A stretch of 64,000 bases of DNA from Capillimicrobium parvum (GCF_021172045.1 NZ_CP087164.1:558001-622000), one strand, 5' to 3'. Shown: positions 9,113-18,418, counted from the stretch's first letter. Notes: a model not told the origin generated them from the sequence alone. A program made the numbers and translations.

Positions 9113-9563
9113 GGCGCGCGTCGGGGTCGCCCGCGAGGCGGGTGACCTCGGCGGACACGGTGTTGTCGGCGAGGTCGGCGAGCGTGACGTTCTCGACGAC
9201 GCTGCGCAGGCTGGCGCGCACGGCGATCCACACGTCCTGCAGCGGGACCGCGGCGCCGCCGTAGGCGACGTCCTCCGGGGCTTCCCCGCGCACGGAGGCC
9301 AGCGGGCCCTCGACGGCGCGGATGACGTCGGCGACGCTGATCGCCTCGGGGGCCTTGGCCAGGCGGTAGCCGCCGTCGACGCCGCGCTGGCTCTTGACGA
9401 GCCCGGCCTGCCGCATGTCGGACAGGATGTTCTCGAGGAACTTCTGGGGGATGGCCTGGTTGGTGGCGATCGTCTCGCCCTTCACCGGGCGCTCGCTGCC
9501 GGCGGCGGCGGCGAGCTCGGCGGCGGCGCGGACGGCGTAGTCGGCCTTTGCGGTGATGCGCAC
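9102..9563 (-). CDS. Rrf2-family transcriptional regulator
   Basis: The 153-residue protein has the Rrf2 layout: [18 protein letters not shown] at the start, a winged helix with [33 protein letters not shown] at about 38-70, and a dimerisation helix after it. Fe-S sensing members such as IscR or NsrR carry three Cys near residues 90-105; none is present here, so a CymR-like, non-cluster sensor is more likely. CymR-type regulators control sulfur uptake, and this gene converges on a sulfate transporter operon, so control of that operon is a reasonable inference. Confidence 0.88.
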   Translation of the reverse strand: MRITAKADYAVRAAAELAAAAGSERPVKGETIATNQAIPQKFLENILSDMRQAGLVKSQRGVDGGYRLAKAPEAISVADVIRAVEGPLASVRGEAPEDVAYGGAAVPLQDVWIAVRASLRSVVENVTLADLADNTVSAEVTRLAGDPDARLRR

Positions 9564-9644
9564 GCGCGGCAGACTACCGGCGCGCGCGGGCGGCAGCGCA
9601 CCGAGCCGACCCGGCAGATGGGGAATTGGCCGCGCCGCTCTGCG

Positions 9645-9693
9645 GACGTGCGTCAGGTTTGTCCCGAGGGGTGGGCAGAAAGTGACGCACGTC
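9645..9693 (+). repeat. 49-bp palindromic intergenic element, copy 1
   Basis: Perfect 11-bp terminal inverted repeats, GACGTGCGTCA and TGACGCACGTC, enclose a 27-bp middle that is itself a weak inverted repeat. The same element occurs at 26484-26532 in the opposite orientation with two mismatches in 49. The two copies sit just beyond the two ends of the nuo locus. It lies in the gap between the Rrf2 gene and the small minus-strand gene at 9737. It could fold into a long stem; REP-like or MITE-like nature is inference. Confidence 0.85.
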
Positions 9694-9736
9694 TCGCGGT
9701 GGGCGGCTGCCCGGGGAGCGGCCGGTCAGGGTGCGC

Positions 9737-9940
9737 TCAGCCCGCGGCGCGCGGGTTGCCGGTCGCCTGGCCGGGGTCGCCGTCCTGGGGGCTGGAGGTG
9801 CTCGGCGCCTTCGGACGGCCAGCTTCGTCGTCGCGCTCGGCTCCGGGCTGGGCGCCCTCGGGCTGCTCCTCGGGATAGCCGGCCCCGACGTCGCGGCCGC
9901 GCGGGTCCTGGGTGTGGTCGGGCTTGTCGTCTGGGGCCAT
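9737..9940 (-). CDS. Small disordered hydrophilic protein, hypothetical
   Basis: A 67-residue polar, Pro/Gly/Asp-rich protein with no hydrophobic core. It contains the blocks HTQDPRGRDVGAGYPEEQPEG and a C-terminal DGDPGQATGNPRAAG. I recall similar short hypothetical proteins in high-GC actinobacteria but cannot confirm that here. ATG at 9940 (MAPDDKP) is preferred to the upstream ATG at 9952. It lies alone between the Rrf2 gene and the end of the nuo operon. The opposite strand is also open, as is common at this GC content, so the call is moderate. Confidence 0.55.
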   Translation of the reverse strand: MAPDDKPDHTQDPRGRDVGAGYPEEQPEGAQPGAERDDEAGRPKAPSTSSPQDGDPGQATGNPRAAG

Positions 9941-10052
9941 GACGAACGTCATACCCGCTTGCCCGCTCGGCAGGCGTTCGCTGCGGTGCCCCGTTCTCCC
10001 TTCCGGCGGCCGGGGCCGCCAGCACCACGCCGGGCGCAGCGGCGGCGCGGGC

Positions 10053-10553
10053 TCAGGCGCCCGGCTTCACGACCATCAGGAACACGGCGACCACCACGAG
10101 CAGCCCCGCGAGCGCGCCGATCATGCCCTCGGTCCTCGCGGCGCGCTGGTAGTCCTCCGAGAGCTGGACCTCGCCGCCCCCGCCGGCGGCGAGCTCCCGC
10201 TCGACCATCGCGCCCAGGCGCTTGTCGGTCGGGACGAAGTACGCGCCCAGCAGCCCGCCGAGCACGATGATGATCACGAAGCTCGCGCTGATCCACAGGT
10301 CGCCGAAGCTGTAGTTCGCCTCGGACACCTGGTAGATGCCGGTCGCCAGCACGATGACCAGCGCCGGCGTGGCCAGCGTGCGGTTGATCGCGATCTGGAT
10401 CTGGTGCACGAACGGCAGGTAGCGCTGGCCCATCCGCTGCGCGACCGGAAACAGCAGCGCCTCGGCGAACGTCGAGCCGAAGCCCACGATCGCCGCCGTG
10501 ATGTGCAGGAACAGCGAGATCTCGAAGCCGGTGACGGCGAACGGCGCCGTCAT
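10053..10553 (-). CDS. DUF2269-type integral membrane protein at the end of the nuo operon
   Basis: A 166-residue membrane protein with four predicted helices: about residues 8-30, 54-76, 87-110 and 142-164. The sequences ITAAIVGFGSTFAEALLFPV and ALVIVLATGIYQVSEANYSFG resemble predicted integral membrane proteins of the DUF2269 type. The start overlaps the nuoN stop (TGATG), so it is probably translated with nuoN as the last gene of the complex I operon. It is not a known complex I subunit. The next gap (to 9940) shows no clear terminator with a T-run. Confidence 0.7.
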   Translation of the reverse strand: MTAPFAVTGFEISLFLHITAAIVGFGSTFAEALLFPVAQRMGQRYLPFVHQIQIAINRTLATPALVIVLATGIYQVSEANYSFGDLWISASFVIIIVLGGLLGAYFVPTDKRLGAMVERELAAGGGGEVQLSEDYQRAARTEGMIGALAGLLVVVAVFLMVVKPGA

Positions 10554-12088
10554 CAGAACAGGTGGCCCAACGAGCTCGCCGCGTCGCGCGCGAGGTCGAA
10601 CACCGGCGTGGGCACGATGCCCAGTGCGACCGTCGCCGCCGCGCAGGCGATGGCGACCGCGTAGACCTCCCAGCCCGCCGCGCGCGGGCCGGCCGGCGCG
10701 TCCTCGGGGGGCGCCTCCGGCGAGGCGCCCGCGAGCACCGGGACCGACCGCGGCGCCTCGCGCATCCACATCGCCGCGACCACCCGCAGGTAGTACACGA
10801 GCGACACGGCCGAGCCGAGCACGATCACGATGCCGAGCCACGCGTAGTCGCCCTCGACCGCGGCGTCGATGAGGAAGAACTTGCCGATGAACCCGCCCGT
10901 CGCCGGGATGCCGGCCAGGCCGAGCATCGCGATCGTCATCGGCCACGCGAGCAGCGGGCGGCTGCGGCCGATGCCCTCCAGCGCGCTTAGCGAGTCGCCC
11001 AGCGCGGTCTCGCGCGCCCGCGCCAGGATCACCGCGAACGCTGCGACGTTCATCACGAGGTAGGCGGCGAGGTAGAAGACGACCGCGCGGATGCCGAGCT
11101 GCGTGCCGACGACCACGCCCGCGAGCATGTAGCCCGCCTGCGCGACGCCCGACCAGGCGAGGATCCGCTTGACCGACGTCTGCCCGATGGCGCCGACGTT
11201 GCCGACCACGATCGTGATCGTCGCCAGCGCGGCGAGCGCGGGCGCCCAATCCAGCTGCGCCGGGACGAGCGCCACCTCGAGGAAGCGGATGATGATGCCG
11301 AAGGCGGCCGCCTTCGTCGCGGTCGCCATGAACGCCGTGATCGGCGTCGGCGCACCCTCGTAGACGTCGGGCGTCCACTGATGGAACGGGGCGATCGAGG
11401 CCTTGAACGCCAGGCCGACGAGCGCGAGTGCCAGCCCGGTGAGGAAGAGCGGGTCGGAGACCATGCTGCCCACGCTGTTCAGTGACGTCGCGATCGCGTC
11501 GAAGTCCGTCTTGCCCGTCGCGCCGTAGATGAGCGCCAGGCCGTAGAGCAGCGTCGCCGAGCCGACCGAGCCGATGACGAGGTACTTCAGGCCCGCCTCG
11601 AGCGACGTCGCGCGCCGCATCTCCGTCGCGCACAGCACGTAGAGCGGGATCGACAGCAGCTCGAAGCCGAGGAACAGCGTCACGAGGTTCTGCGACTGCA
11701 CGAGCACGCTCATGCCGCCCACCGAGACGAGCAGCATCGCGTAGTACTCGCCGTGGGCGGACTCGCGCGGCGCCAGCGCCCGCCAGGAGAGCACGACGGC
11801 CAGCGCGGCGGAGATGATGAACAGCGCGGTCAGCGCCAGCGCGAGCGTGTCGACGCGCAGCGCGCCCGAGATGATGGACTTGTCGGTGTCCCACTGCCAG
11901 ATGCTCAGGCCGAGCGCGGCTCCGAGCGCGACGAGCGCGAACAGCGGCACGACCACCTCGCGGACGAAGCGCGGGCGCAGCAGGCCGGTCAGCAGCACGA
12001 CGATCGCGCCGCCGCCGAGGGCGATGAGCGGCGAGAGCGCCCCGACGTCGATGGTCGGGCCCTTGACCGCGGCGAGCAGGGCGCTCAC
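10553..12088 (-). CDS. nuoN: NADH-quinone oxidoreductase subunit N
   Basis: The 511-residue polytopic protein is the Mrp-antiporter-like subunit NuoN. It has about 14 hydrophobic segments and the family blocks LGFELLSIPLYVLCA (with the key Glu), GLALVGLAFKASIAPFHQWTPDVYEGAPTP (as adjoining parts, with the Lys of the proton channel) and WSGVAQAGYMLAG. It forms part of the proton-pumping membrane arm. GTG at 12088 overlaps the nuoM stop as GTGA. It is the last canonical nuo gene, in the usual A-N order. Confidence 0.96.
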   Translation of the reverse strand: MSALLAAVKGPTIDVGALSPLIALGGGAIVVLLTGLLRPRFVREVVVPLFALVALGAALGLSIWQWDTDKSIISGALRVDTLALALTALFIISAALAVVLSWRALAPRESAHGEYYAMLLVSVGGMSVLVQSQNLVTLFLGFELLSIPLYVLCATEMRRATSLEAGLKYLVIGSVGSATLLYGLALIYGATGKTDFDAIATSLNSVGSMVSDPLFLTGLALALVGLAFKASIAPFHQWTPDVYEGAPTPITAFMATATKAAAFGIIIRFLEVALVPAQLDWAPALAALATITIVVGNVGAIGQTSVKRILAWSGVAQAGYMLAGVVVGTQLGIRAVVFYLAAYLVMNVAAFAVILARARETALGDSLSALEGIGRSRPLLAWPMTIAMLGLAGIPATGGFIGKFFLIDAAVEGDYAWLGIVIVLGSAVSLVYYLRVVAAMWMREAPRSVPVLAGASPEAPPEDAPAGPRAAGWEVYAVAIACAAATVALGIVPTPVFDLARDAASSLGHLF

Positions 12089-13554
12089 TTCGCGACCTCC
12101 ACGGCCGGCTGGATCGAGGCGACCACGCTCTTCTCACCGCGGTGCAGCGCGAGCTGCGGGTAGACGGCGAAGAAGAGGATCACGGCGACGAGCGGCACGA
12201 GGACGACCGCGTCGCCCACGCTCAGCTCGCGCGACTGCACGTTCGGCCCGACCCGGTTGTGCATCGAGCGGATGTACGCCCGCAGCATGTACACCGCGGC
12301 GAACGCGACGCCCGTGAACGCGATGCACGCGATCACCAGCTTCGACTGGAAGACGCCGAGCAGGATCATGAACTCGCCGACGAAGTTGCTCGAGCCGGGC
12401 ATGGCGAGCGTGGCCAGCGCGACGATGACGAACAGCGTCGCGAGCACGGGGGCGCGGAAGGCGAGGCCCCCCATGTCGCGCAGGTCCTCCGAGCCGGCTC
12501 GCCGCACGAGCAGCCCGATGATGAGGAACAGCGGGATCACGACGAGCCCGTGGTTGACCATCTGCAGCACCGCGCCCTGGGCGCCCTGGTCGTTGAGCGC
12601 GAAGATCCCGAGCGTGACGAAGCCGAGCTGCGCCACGGATGAGTAACCGGCGACGAGCCGGAGGTTCGTCGTGCTGAACGCCATGACCGACCCGTAGAGG
12701 ATCGAGGCCAGCGCGATGATCAGCAGCAGGTCCTGGAAGTGCGCGCTCGCGTCCGGGAACGTCGGCAGCACGATCCGCAGGAAGCCGTAGGCGCCGACCT
12801 TCGACAGGACGCCGGAGAACACGGCGAGCACCTCGATCGGCATCGCCCGGTAGCCGTCGGGCATCCAGCCGTGCAGCGGGAACGCCGGCATCTTCACGAG
12901 GAACGCGGCGGCGAAGAGGAGGAAGATCCACTGCTGCGTGCCGTCGCCGAGCGTGCGCTCGCGCAGGTCCGACAGCGCGAAGGAGATCGACTGCCCGTCG
13001 CTCGCCGAGAGCACCCCGGTCGCCACCGCGCCGGCGAGCATCAGCAGCGAGCCGACGAACGTGTAGATGACGAGCTTCGTCGTCGCCTGCACGCGCCGCT
13101 CGCCCTGGCCCCACTGACCCGTCAGGAAGTAGAACGGGATCAGCATCAGGTCGAAGAACATGACGAAGAGCGCCAGGTCCTGGGCCATGAACGCGCCAAG
13201 GACGGCGGTCTCGCCGAGCAGCAGGTGGAAGTAGAACAGCCGCGGCCGCTCCCACTCGCGGAAGTTCGCCGCCACCGTCGCCGCCGCGAAGCCGAGCGTC
13301 GTCAGCCCGATGAGGAAGACGTTGAGCCCGTCGACGCCCAGCTTGTAGTGGATCCCGAGCTGCTTGATCCACATCTGGTCGGTGACGTGCTGCAGGCCGG
13401 CGGTCGCGCCGTCGTAGTCGGCGATCAGGCCGATCGCGATGCCGAGCGCGGCCAGCGATCCGAGCGCGGCGAACCGCGGCCCGATCGAGCGGGGCAGCAG
13501 CGCGGCGACGAGGCCGACGACGACGGGCAGCCAGATGAGGATCGAGAGGGGCAT
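12085..13554 (-). CDS. nuoM: NADH-quinone oxidoreductase subunit M
   Basis: This 489-residue antiporter-like subunit shows the NuoM sequences FFDLMLIPFYFLTGQWG (essential Glu region replaced by the local Asp-Leu-Met context), AAFLVKMPAFPLHGWMPDGY with the channel Lys, and YSSVAQLGFVTLGIFAL. It has about 14 membrane segments. ATG at 13554 is 12 bp downstream of the nuoL stop, the only nuoL-N junction without overlap. It sits between NuoL and NuoN in the distal part of the proton-pumping arm. Confidence 0.96.
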   Translation of the reverse strand: MPLSILIWLPVVVGLVAALLPRSIGPRFAALGSLAALGIAIGLIADYDGATAGLQHVTDQMWIKQLGIHYKLGVDGLNVFLIGLTTLGFAAATVAANFREWERPRLFYFHLLLGETAVLGAFMAQDLALFVMFFDLMLIPFYFLTGQWGQGERRVQATTKLVIYTFVGSLLMLAGAVATGVLSASDGQSISFALSDLRERTLGDGTQQWIFLLFAAAFLVKMPAFPLHGWMPDGYRAMPIEVLAVFSGVLSKVGAYGFLRIVLPTFPDASAHFQDLLLIIALASILYGSVMAFSTTNLRLVAGYSSVAQLGFVTLGIFALNDQGAQGAVLQMVNHGLVVIPLFLIIGLLVRRAGSEDLRDMGGLAFRAPVLATLFVIVALATLAMPGSSNFVGEFMILLGVFQSKLVIACIAFTGVAFAAVYMLRAYIRSMHNRVGPNVQSRELSVGDAVVLVPLVAVILFFAVYPQLALHRGEKSVVASIQPAVEVAK

Positions 13555-13566
13555 TCGGGTTTCGGG

Positions 13567-15570
13567 CTAGCTCTGGAGCAGGAAGTAGAGGGCGACGCCG
13601 CCGACGCCGAGGACGAGGACGGCCGCGTAGGACCGCATGAGGCCGGACTGCGCGGCGCGCACGGCGGCGGAGCCGGCGCGCACGAGCATCGTGGTGCCGC
13701 CGACGATCGCGTCGTTGATGACGAGGCGCTCGAAGGTCTGGTTGGCGAAGCGGCCCATCCAGGCGATGGGCTTGACGAACAGGGCGTCGAGCAGCTCGTC
13801 GAAGTACCACTTGTTCCACAGGAAGGTGTAGACCGGCTGGAAGCGCGCCTGGATGCGGGCCGACGTCCCCGGCCGGCGCACCCAGATCTGCCAGGCCAGG
13901 AGGATGCCGAGCAGGCCGAGCACCGCGCCGACCGCCATGAACGTGAACGTGAAGCTGTTCGACGGGTTGAGCGACTCGTAGTACTTCGAGCCCTCGAACG
14001 TCGGCGTCAGGAACTTGTGGATCGCATCGGTGACCGTCGGGATCTGCAGCGCGCCGGCGATCGTCGCGAGGATCGCGAGGATGCCCATCGCGATCTTCAT
14101 CGGGATGGCGCGCTCGGCGATGTAGTGCTCGGGTCCCGGGAAGCCGACGTCGGTGTCCTCGACCTCGCCGTCGGTCGGGTTGCGATGGACCTCGGCGTGC
14201 GCCAGATGGCCGTGCGCGAGCTCCTCGGCCTCGGCCACCCGCTTGCCCGCGAACACGCGGAACATCATGCGGAACGTGTAGACCGCGGTGATGAACGCGC
14301 CGATGTAGCCGATGACGAACAGGATCCAGTGGAAGCCGCCGCGCTGCGCGACGTCGGCGAGGATCTCGTCCTTGGAGAAGAAGCCGGAGAACGGCGGTAT
14401 CCCCGACAGCGCGAGCGCGCCCGCGAGCATCGTGATGAACGTGAACGGCAGCACCTTGCGGAAGCCGCCCATCTTGTTCATGTCCTGCACGCCGGCCATC
14501 GCGCCGATCACGGAGCCCGCGCCCATGAACAGCAGCGCCTTGAAGAAGGCGTGCGTCATGAAGTGGAACATGCCCGCGGCGTAGGCGCCGGAGCTGACGG
14601 CCATGATCATGTAGCCGATCTGCGACATCGTCGAGTACGCGATCACGCGCTTGATGTCGGTCTGGGCGAGGGCGATCGTCGCGGCGATGATCAGCGTCGC
14701 GCAGCCGACGATGGCGCCGACGTTCGCGGCCGCCGGGGTGACCTCGTACAGCGGCCACATGCGGGCGATGAGGTAGACGCCGGCGGTGACCATCGTCGCG
14801 GCGTGGATCAGCGACGAGACGGGCGTCGGGCCCTCCATAGCGTCCGCGAGCCACGTGTGGAACGGGACCTGCGCGGACTTCGCGAACGCGCCGACCAGCA
14901 GCAGCACGCATCCCGCGACGAGGTCGCCGTTGTTCGTGCCGATGTCGCCGGCCTGCGAGAACGTCCCGAGGAAGTCGAGCGTGCCGGTGTGCTTGAAGAT
15001 GAAGAACGTGCCGAGCGTCAGGCCGATGTCGCCGACCACGTTGATGACGAACGCCTTGATCCCCGCCTTCGTCGCCGTCTTGCGCCGGTACCAGAACGAG
15101 ATGAGCAGATAGGACGCGGCGCCGACGAACGCCCAGCCGATGATGAGGATGAAGAAGTTGCCCGCCAGGACGAGCAGCAGCATCGAGAAGACGAAGAAGT
15201 TCAGGTACGCGAAGTACCGCGAGATCCCCTCGTCCCGGTTCATGTAGGTGACCGAGTAGAGGTGGATCAGCGTCGACACGCCGGTGACGACGAGGATCAT
15301 CATCACCGACAGCGGGTCGACGAGGATCGTCAGCTTCGCGTCGACCCCCACCGTGTTCGCGTAGTCGAACAGCGTCGAGGCGACCTGCTTGTGGTGCTCG
15401 TCGGCGTCCTGCAGCTTGAGGAACGTGATGACGGCCAGCACGAACGAGGCGAAGATCGCCAGCGTCCCGATCCAGCCCGCGAGCCGGCCGGGCCAGACCT
15501 TGAACCCGAGCGCGATGATGATCATCCCGGCGAGAGGAGCCGCCAGGACCAGCCACGCGAAGTCCGTCAT
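13567..15570 (-). CDS. nuoL: NADH-quinone oxidoreductase subunit L
   Basis: At 667 residues this is a full-length NuoL, the most distal antiporter-like subunit with the long lateral helix. Family blocks include [54 protein letters not shown] (given here as parts; channel Lys and His) and [18 protein letters not shown] charged insertion rich in His and Glu near residues 448-475 precedes the last helices. The ATG start overlaps the nuoK stop (ATGA). Confidence 0.96.
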   Translation of the reverse strand: MTDFAWLVLAAPLAGMIIIALGFKVWPGRLAGWIGTLAIFASFVLAVITFLKLQDADEHHKQVASTLFDYANTVGVDAKLTILVDPLSVMMILVVTGVSTLIHLYSVTYMNRDEGISRYFAYLNFFVFSMLLLVLAGNFFILIIGWAFVGAASYLLISFWYRRKTATKAGIKAFVINVVGDIGLTLGTFFIFKHTGTLDFLGTFSQAGDIGTNNGDLVAGCVLLLVGAFAKSAQVPFHTWLADAMEGPTPVSSLIHAATMVTAGVYLIARMWPLYEVTPAAANVGAIVGCATLIIAATIALAQTDIKRVIAYSTMSQIGYMIMAVSSGAYAAGMFHFMTHAFFKALLFMGAGSVIGAMAGVQDMNKMGGFRKVLPFTFITMLAGALALSGIPPFSGFFSKDEILADVAQRGGFHWILFVIGYIGAFITAVYTFRMMFRVFAGKRVAEAEELAHGHLAHAEVHRNPTDGEVEDTDVGFPGPEHYIAERAIPMKIAMGILAILATIAGALQIPTVTDAIHKFLTPTFEGSKYYESLNPSNSFTFTFMAVGAVLGLLGILLAWQIWVRRPGTSARIQARFQPVYTFLWNKWYFDELLDALFVKPIAWMGRFANQTFERLVINDAIVGGTTMLVRAGSAAVRAAQSGLMRSYAAVLVLGVGGVALYFLLQS

Positions 15571-15866
15571 CCGTGCAGCTCCCGCAGGTCGTCGACGTCG
15601 ATCGCCAGGCGGCGGCGGTACATCGCGACGATCACGCCGAGGCCGACCGTGACCTCACATGCGGCGACGACCATGACGATGATCGCGAAGACCTGGCCGT
15701 CGCCGTTGCCCCACATGCGGCTGAAGGTGATCAGCGCGAGGTTGCCGGCGTTGAGCATCAGCTCGAGGCAGAGCAGCACGACGAGCGGGTTGCGCCGCGT
15801 GATGACGCCGGCGGCGCCGATGCAGAAGATCATCGCCGAGACGACGAGGTACCAGTCGAGGCTCAC
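15567..15866 (-). CDS. nuoK: NADH-quinone oxidoreductase subunit K
   Basis: A 99-residue three-helix membrane protein with the NuoK signature: [24 protein letters not shown], including the conserved Glu in helix two, and the second conserved Glu in [20 protein letters not shown]. It sits at the base of the membrane arm. The start is GTG at 15866 and directly overlaps the stop codon of the last of three tandem 19-codon reading frames (GTGA), instead of following nuoJ directly. Confidence 0.95.
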   Translation of the reverse strand: MSLDWYLVVSAMIFCIGAAGVITRRNPLVVLLCLELMLNAGNLALITFSRMWGNGDGQVFAIIVMVVAACEVTVGLGVIVAMYRRRLAIDVDDLRELHG

Positions 15867-15922
15867 GCTGCAACCTCACGGAAGGTCGAAGCCGTGGTGG
15901 GTGAGGACCCGCAGGGTCTCAC
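15863..15922 (-). CDS. 19-residue micro-ORF, nuoJ/nuoK array, third copy
   Basis: Reads [19 protein letters not shown] from GTG at 15922. Its TGA stop overlaps the nuoK GTG start, so ribosomes finishing this frame would be placed on nuoK. It is identical to the second copy at DNA level over the whole unit. Translation is not demonstrated. Confidence 0.45.
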   Translation of the reverse strand: MRPCGSSPTTASTFREVAA

Positions 15923-15978
15923 GCTGCAACCTCACGGAAGGTCGAAGCCGTGGTGGGTGAGGACCCGCAGGGTCTCAC
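15919..15978 (-). CDS. 19-residue micro-ORF, nuoJ/nuoK array, second copy
   Basis: Reads [19 protein letters not shown] from GTG at 15978. It differs from the first copy only in the last residue (Ala for Ser), and is identical to the third copy. It overlaps its neighbours on both sides by GTGA. Likely a product of tandem duplication; translation is inferred from the coupling geometry only. Confidence 0.45.
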   Translation of the reverse strand: MRPCGSSPTTASTFREVAA

Positions 15979-16034
15979 GATGCAACCTCACGGAAGGTCG
16001 AAGCCGTGGTGGGTGAGGACCCGCAGGGTCTCAC
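15975..16034 (-). CDS. 19-residue micro-ORF, nuoJ/nuoK array, first copy
   Basis: Reads [19 protein letters not shown] from GTG at 16034. The GTG overlaps the nuoJ stop (GTGA), and its own TGA overlaps the GTG of the next copy. There is no separate Shine-Dalgarno requirement if ribosomes re-initiate after nuoJ. It matches the peptides at the other two nuo junctions in length and at about ten positions. The reading frame is certain; translation and function are not shown. Confidence 0.45.
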   Translation of the reverse strand: MRPCGSSPTTASTFREVAS

Positions 16035-16726
16035 GGCCGGACCCCCTCGTCCGGCGCCGCGCCTATGCCGACCCGCTCCGGCTTGCTCGGCGCGCTCTCG
16101 TCGCGGCCGGGCTCGTGCGCGGGCGTGCCCGTCGTGCCCTGGACGCCCTCGTGCATGGTGCCCGTGCCGATGGGCCGGATGAAGTCGGTGAACGACAGGC
16201 GCTGCTCGCCCTCGTGGATGCCGCCCCGGCGGCGCGCCAGCACGACCGCGCCGACCGCGGCGATGAGCAGCAGCACCGAGGCGGCCTCGAAGGCGAACAG
16301 GAAGCGCGTGAGTAGCAGCTCGCCGATCTGGTCAGGGCTGCCGAAGCCGGCCTCGTACGGCGCGCCGTGGCCGCTGACCGCCTTCAGGCCCGTCCCGAGG
16401 ATCGCGATGCAGAGCTCGACGAACAGCAGGCCGCCGAACAGCGCCGCGATGCCCTTCTGACCCGGCCCGTCCCACGCGTGCAACGGCTCGTCCTGCCCGC
16501 CGACGTAGGCGACCACGAACACGTAGAGCACCATGACGGCACCGGCGTAGACGATCACCTGGGCGAACGCGACGAACTCGGCGCGCAGCAGCAGGAACAG
16601 CCCGGCGAGCGCGATGAGGTGGCACACGAGCGCCAGCACGTTGAAGAACGGGTTGCGCAGCGTGATGACGCCGATCGCGCCGCCGATGGCGAGGATGGCG
16701 GTCAGGAAGAAGAAGAACTCGGACAT
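16031..16726 (-). CDS. nuoJ: NADH-quinone oxidoreductase subunit J
   Basis: A 231-residue protein whose first ~165 residues are NuoJ: five hydrophobic segments with GVITLRNPFFNVLALVCHLIALAGLF and FVAFAQVIVYAGAVMVLYVFVVAYVG (in parts), the latter containing the pi-bulge helix region of the family. The last ~65 residues (after RRRGGIHEGEQRLS) are charged and look disordered, longer than in many homologues. ATG at 16726 lies 21 bp after the nuoI stop. Its stop overlaps the first micro-ORF of the 56-bp array. Confidence 0.94.
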   Translation of the reverse strand: MSEFFFFLTAILAIGGAIGVITLRNPFFNVLALVCHLIALAGLFLLLRAEFVAFAQVIVYAGAVMVLYVFVVAYVGGQDEPLHAWDGPGQKGIAALFGGLLFVELCIAILGTGLKAVSGHGAPYEAGFGSPDQIGELLLTRFLFAFEAASVLLLIAAVGAVVLARRRGGIHEGEQRLSFTDFIRPIGTGTMHEGVQGTTGTPAHEPGRDESAPSKPERVGIGAAPDEGVRP

Positions 16727-16747
16727 GGCTCCGGACCCGGCGGGACG

Positions 16748-17284
16748 CTACTCGCCTTCCCGCCGCAGAGGCGTGCGGTCGAGGGGCTCGGCCAGCAGCA
16801 TCTCCTTCGTGAAGATGAGGTCCGAGCGGTCGTAGTCCGACATCTCGTAGTCGTGGCCCATGGTGATCGCGTCGAACGGGCACGCGACCTCGCAGTAGCC
16901 GCAGAAGATGCACCGCGAGAGGTTGATCTCGTAGACGGCCGCGTAGCGCTCGCCGGCCGAGACGCGGTGCTCCGGCGTGTTCTCGGCCGCGACGACGCGG
17001 ATGCAGTCGGCCGGGCAGGCGGCGGCGCACAGCGAGCAGCCGACGCACTTCTCCAGACCGGTGTCCTCGAAGCGGTGCAGCTTGTGGCGCCCGCGGAAGC
17101 GCGGGTAGACCGGCACCTTCTCCTCTGGGTACTGGATCGTCTGCGGGCGCTCCAGTTGGCGCTTGAACGTCGTCTTGAGGCCCCGCAGCGTCTCGCCGAA
17201 CGCGCGGTACATGCCGCCGGCCGGGCCGGGGCTGGGGGCGCGCACGACGGTGACGACGTCGCCGGGGTCGTACGGAGGGGTCAT
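16748..17284 (-). CDS. nuoI: NADH-quinone oxidoreductase subunit I (2x[4Fe-4S])
   Basis: The 178-residue ferredoxin-like subunit carries two [4Fe-4S] motifs: [15 protein letters not shown] near residue 80 and [15 protein letters not shown] near 121, which are clusters N6a and N6b in the electron path to quinone. ATG at 17284 overlaps the nuoH stop (ATGA). The C-terminus ([13 protein letters not shown]) is short and acidic. Length and motifs are normal for the family. Confidence 0.95.
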   Translation of the reverse strand: MTPPYDPGDVVTVVRAPSPGPAGGMYRAFGETLRGLKTTFKRQLERPQTIQYPEEKVPVYPRFRGRHKLHRFEDTGLEKCVGCSLCAAACPADCIRVVAAENTPEHRVSAGERYAAVYEINLSRCIFCGYCEVACPFDAITMGHDYEMSDYDRSDLIFTKEMLLAEPLDRTPLRREGE

Positions 17285-18306
17285 CCGACGGTAACCACCA
17301 GGATCGCGGTGACGAGGACGTTGAGGGTCGCGATCGGCAGCAGCACCTTCCAGCCCAGGCTCATGAGCTGGTCGTAGCGCAGGCGCGGGAGCGTGCCGCG
17401 TACCCAGATGAAGAAGTACAGGAAGAACAGCGTCTTGCCGAGCACGACGAACGGGAAGACCCACTCCGGCGGGTGGATGCCGAACGGCATGTGCCAGCCG
17501 CCGAAGAACAGTGTCACCATCAGCAGCGAGGCGATGACGATGTTCAGGTACTCCGCCATGTAGTAGCTGGCGAAGCGGCCGCCGCCGTACTCGGTGTTGT
17601 ACCCGCCGACGAGCTCGGCGTCCGCCTCCGTGAGGTCGAACGGCGCGCGGTTGGTCTCGGCGAACGCGGCGAGCAGGAAGACGAGGAAGCCGGCGAACTG
17701 CGGGATGAAGTACCACATGCCGCCCTGCCCCTCGACGATGCTCACGAGCGACAGCGACTGCGCGGTGATGACCACGCCGACGATCGCGAGGCCCTGGGCG
17801 ACCTCGTAGGAGACGAGCTGGGCGGCGGCGCGCATGGAGCCGAGGAACGAGTACTTCGACCCGGACGCCCAGCCGCCGAGCATGAGGCCGTAGAAGGCGA
17901 TCGCGCCGAGGGCGAAGACGAACAGCGGGCCGATCGAGACGTCGATGCCGTAGAGGCCGGTCGGCGTCCCGAAGATGTTGACGACGGGCCCGAACGGGAT
18001 GATCGCGATCGCGCCGACCGCGGCCACCACGGACAGGACCGGGGCCATGATGAACAGGAACGCCTGGCTCGTGCGCGGGCGGAACTGCTGCTTGCCCAGC
18101 AGCTTGCCGATGTCCGCGAGCGCCTGGACGGCGCCGAACGGGCCGACACGGTTCGGGCCGTAGCGGCCCTGCAGGCGGCCGAGCAGCTTGCGCTCGGCAA
18201 GCAGGAGCATCGGCACGATGTTGAAGACGACGAAGAAGATCACGAGCGACTTGGCGATCTGCATCCACCACGGCTCGTAGTAGAAGACGTCGGCGAACAC
18301 GGTCAT
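17281..18306 (-). CDS. nuoH: NADH-quinone oxidoreductase subunit H
   Basis: The 341-residue membrane subunit at the quinone site. It has eight or so hydrophobic segments and the family blocks [24 protein letters not shown], ERKxxGxxQxRxGPNRVG-like, [27 protein letters not shown] (in parts, acidic loop near the quinone channel) and [21 protein letters not shown] at 18306 overlaps the stop of the second of two tandem micro-ORFs (ATGA) that separate it from nuoG. Confidence 0.96.
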   Translation of the reverse strand: MTVFADVFYYEPWWMQIAKSLVIFFVVFNIVPMLLLAERKLLGRLQGRYGPNRVGPFGAVQALADIGKLLGKQQFRPRTSQAFLFIMAPVLSVVAAVGAIAIIPFGPVVNIFGTPTGLYGIDVSIGPLFVFALGAIAFYGLMLGGWASGSKYSFLGSMRAAAQLVSYEVAQGLAIVGVVITAQSLSLVSIVEGQGGMWYFIPQFAGFLVFLLAAFAETNRAPFDLTEADAELVGGYNTEYGGGRFASYYMAEYLNIVIASLLMVTLFFGGWHMPFGIHPPEWVFPFVVLGKTLFFLYFFIWVRGTLPRLRYDQLMSLGWKVLLPIATLNVLVTAILVVTVG

Positions 18307-18362
18307 CGAGCAGCCTCCCGCAGGGCCGTGACCATCGTGGATGACGACCCGCAGGGTCTCAT
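18303..18362 (-). CDS. 19-residue micro-ORF, nuoG/nuoH array, second copy
   Basis: Reads [19 protein letters not shown] from ATG at 18362; only one residue (Met for Thr at 10) differs from the first copy. Its stop overlaps the nuoH start as ATGA. Same length and N-terminus as the nuoJ/nuoK peptides. No function is known. Confidence 0.45.
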   Translation of the reverse strand: MRPCGSSSTMVTALREAAR

Positions 18363-18418
18363 CGAGCGGCCTCCCGCAGGGCCGTGACCGTCGTGGATGA
18401 CGACCCGCAGGGTCTCAT
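18359..18418 (-). CDS. 19-residue micro-ORF, nuoG/nuoH array, first copy
   Basis: Reads [19 protein letters not shown] from ATG at 18418, which overlaps the nuoG stop (ATGA); its own TGA overlaps the next copy's ATG. The last residues EAAR repeat the nuoG C-terminus (AEAAR). The frame is certain; translation is inferred from coupling. Confidence 0.45.
   Translation of the reverse strand: MRPCGSSSTTVTALREAAR

Larger units (their letters stand above)
15862..16029 (-). repeat. Three tandem 56-bp repeats between nuoJ and nuoK
   Basis: Three near-identical 56-bp units run head to tail from 15862 to 16029; copies differ by a single base. Each unit begins with a hairpin (arms GTGAGACCC and GGGTCCTCAC with a three-base loop, one bulge) on the minus strand. 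A second short stem CACGG/CCGTG lies in the middle. Each unit holds one 19-codon reading frame coupled by GTGA overlaps, so the array replaces the single GTGA junction that would otherwise join nuoJ to nuoK. There are no spacers, so it is not CRISPR. Related units occur at nuoG/nuoH and nuoC/nuoD. Confidence 0.95.
18303..18418 (-). repeat. Two tandem 56-bp repeats between nuoG and nuoH
   Basis: Two 56-bp units plus the shared ATGA junction fill the space between nuoG and nuoH; they differ at three positions. Each starts with a hairpin on the minus strand formed by ATGA-ACCC and GGGT-TCAT arms, the same fold as in the nuoJ/nuoK units, but with A-T replacing G-C at the outer pair. The unit's end, GAGGCCGCTCGATGA, is also the end of nuoG, so the nuoG terminus is part of the repeated pattern. 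The same 56-bp period as the nuoJ/nuoK array is notable. Confidence 0.95.

Noticed and set aside
12739-15960. Long open frame on the plus strand (over 1000 codons) across nuoL and nuoM
   Set aside because: It is antisense to well-conserved nuo genes, is full of Arg/Asp/Glu low-complexity sequence and reflects the codon bias of the real genes.
15862-16029. CRISPR array
   Set aside because: The units are directly adjacent without spacers, are coding, and no cas genes are near.
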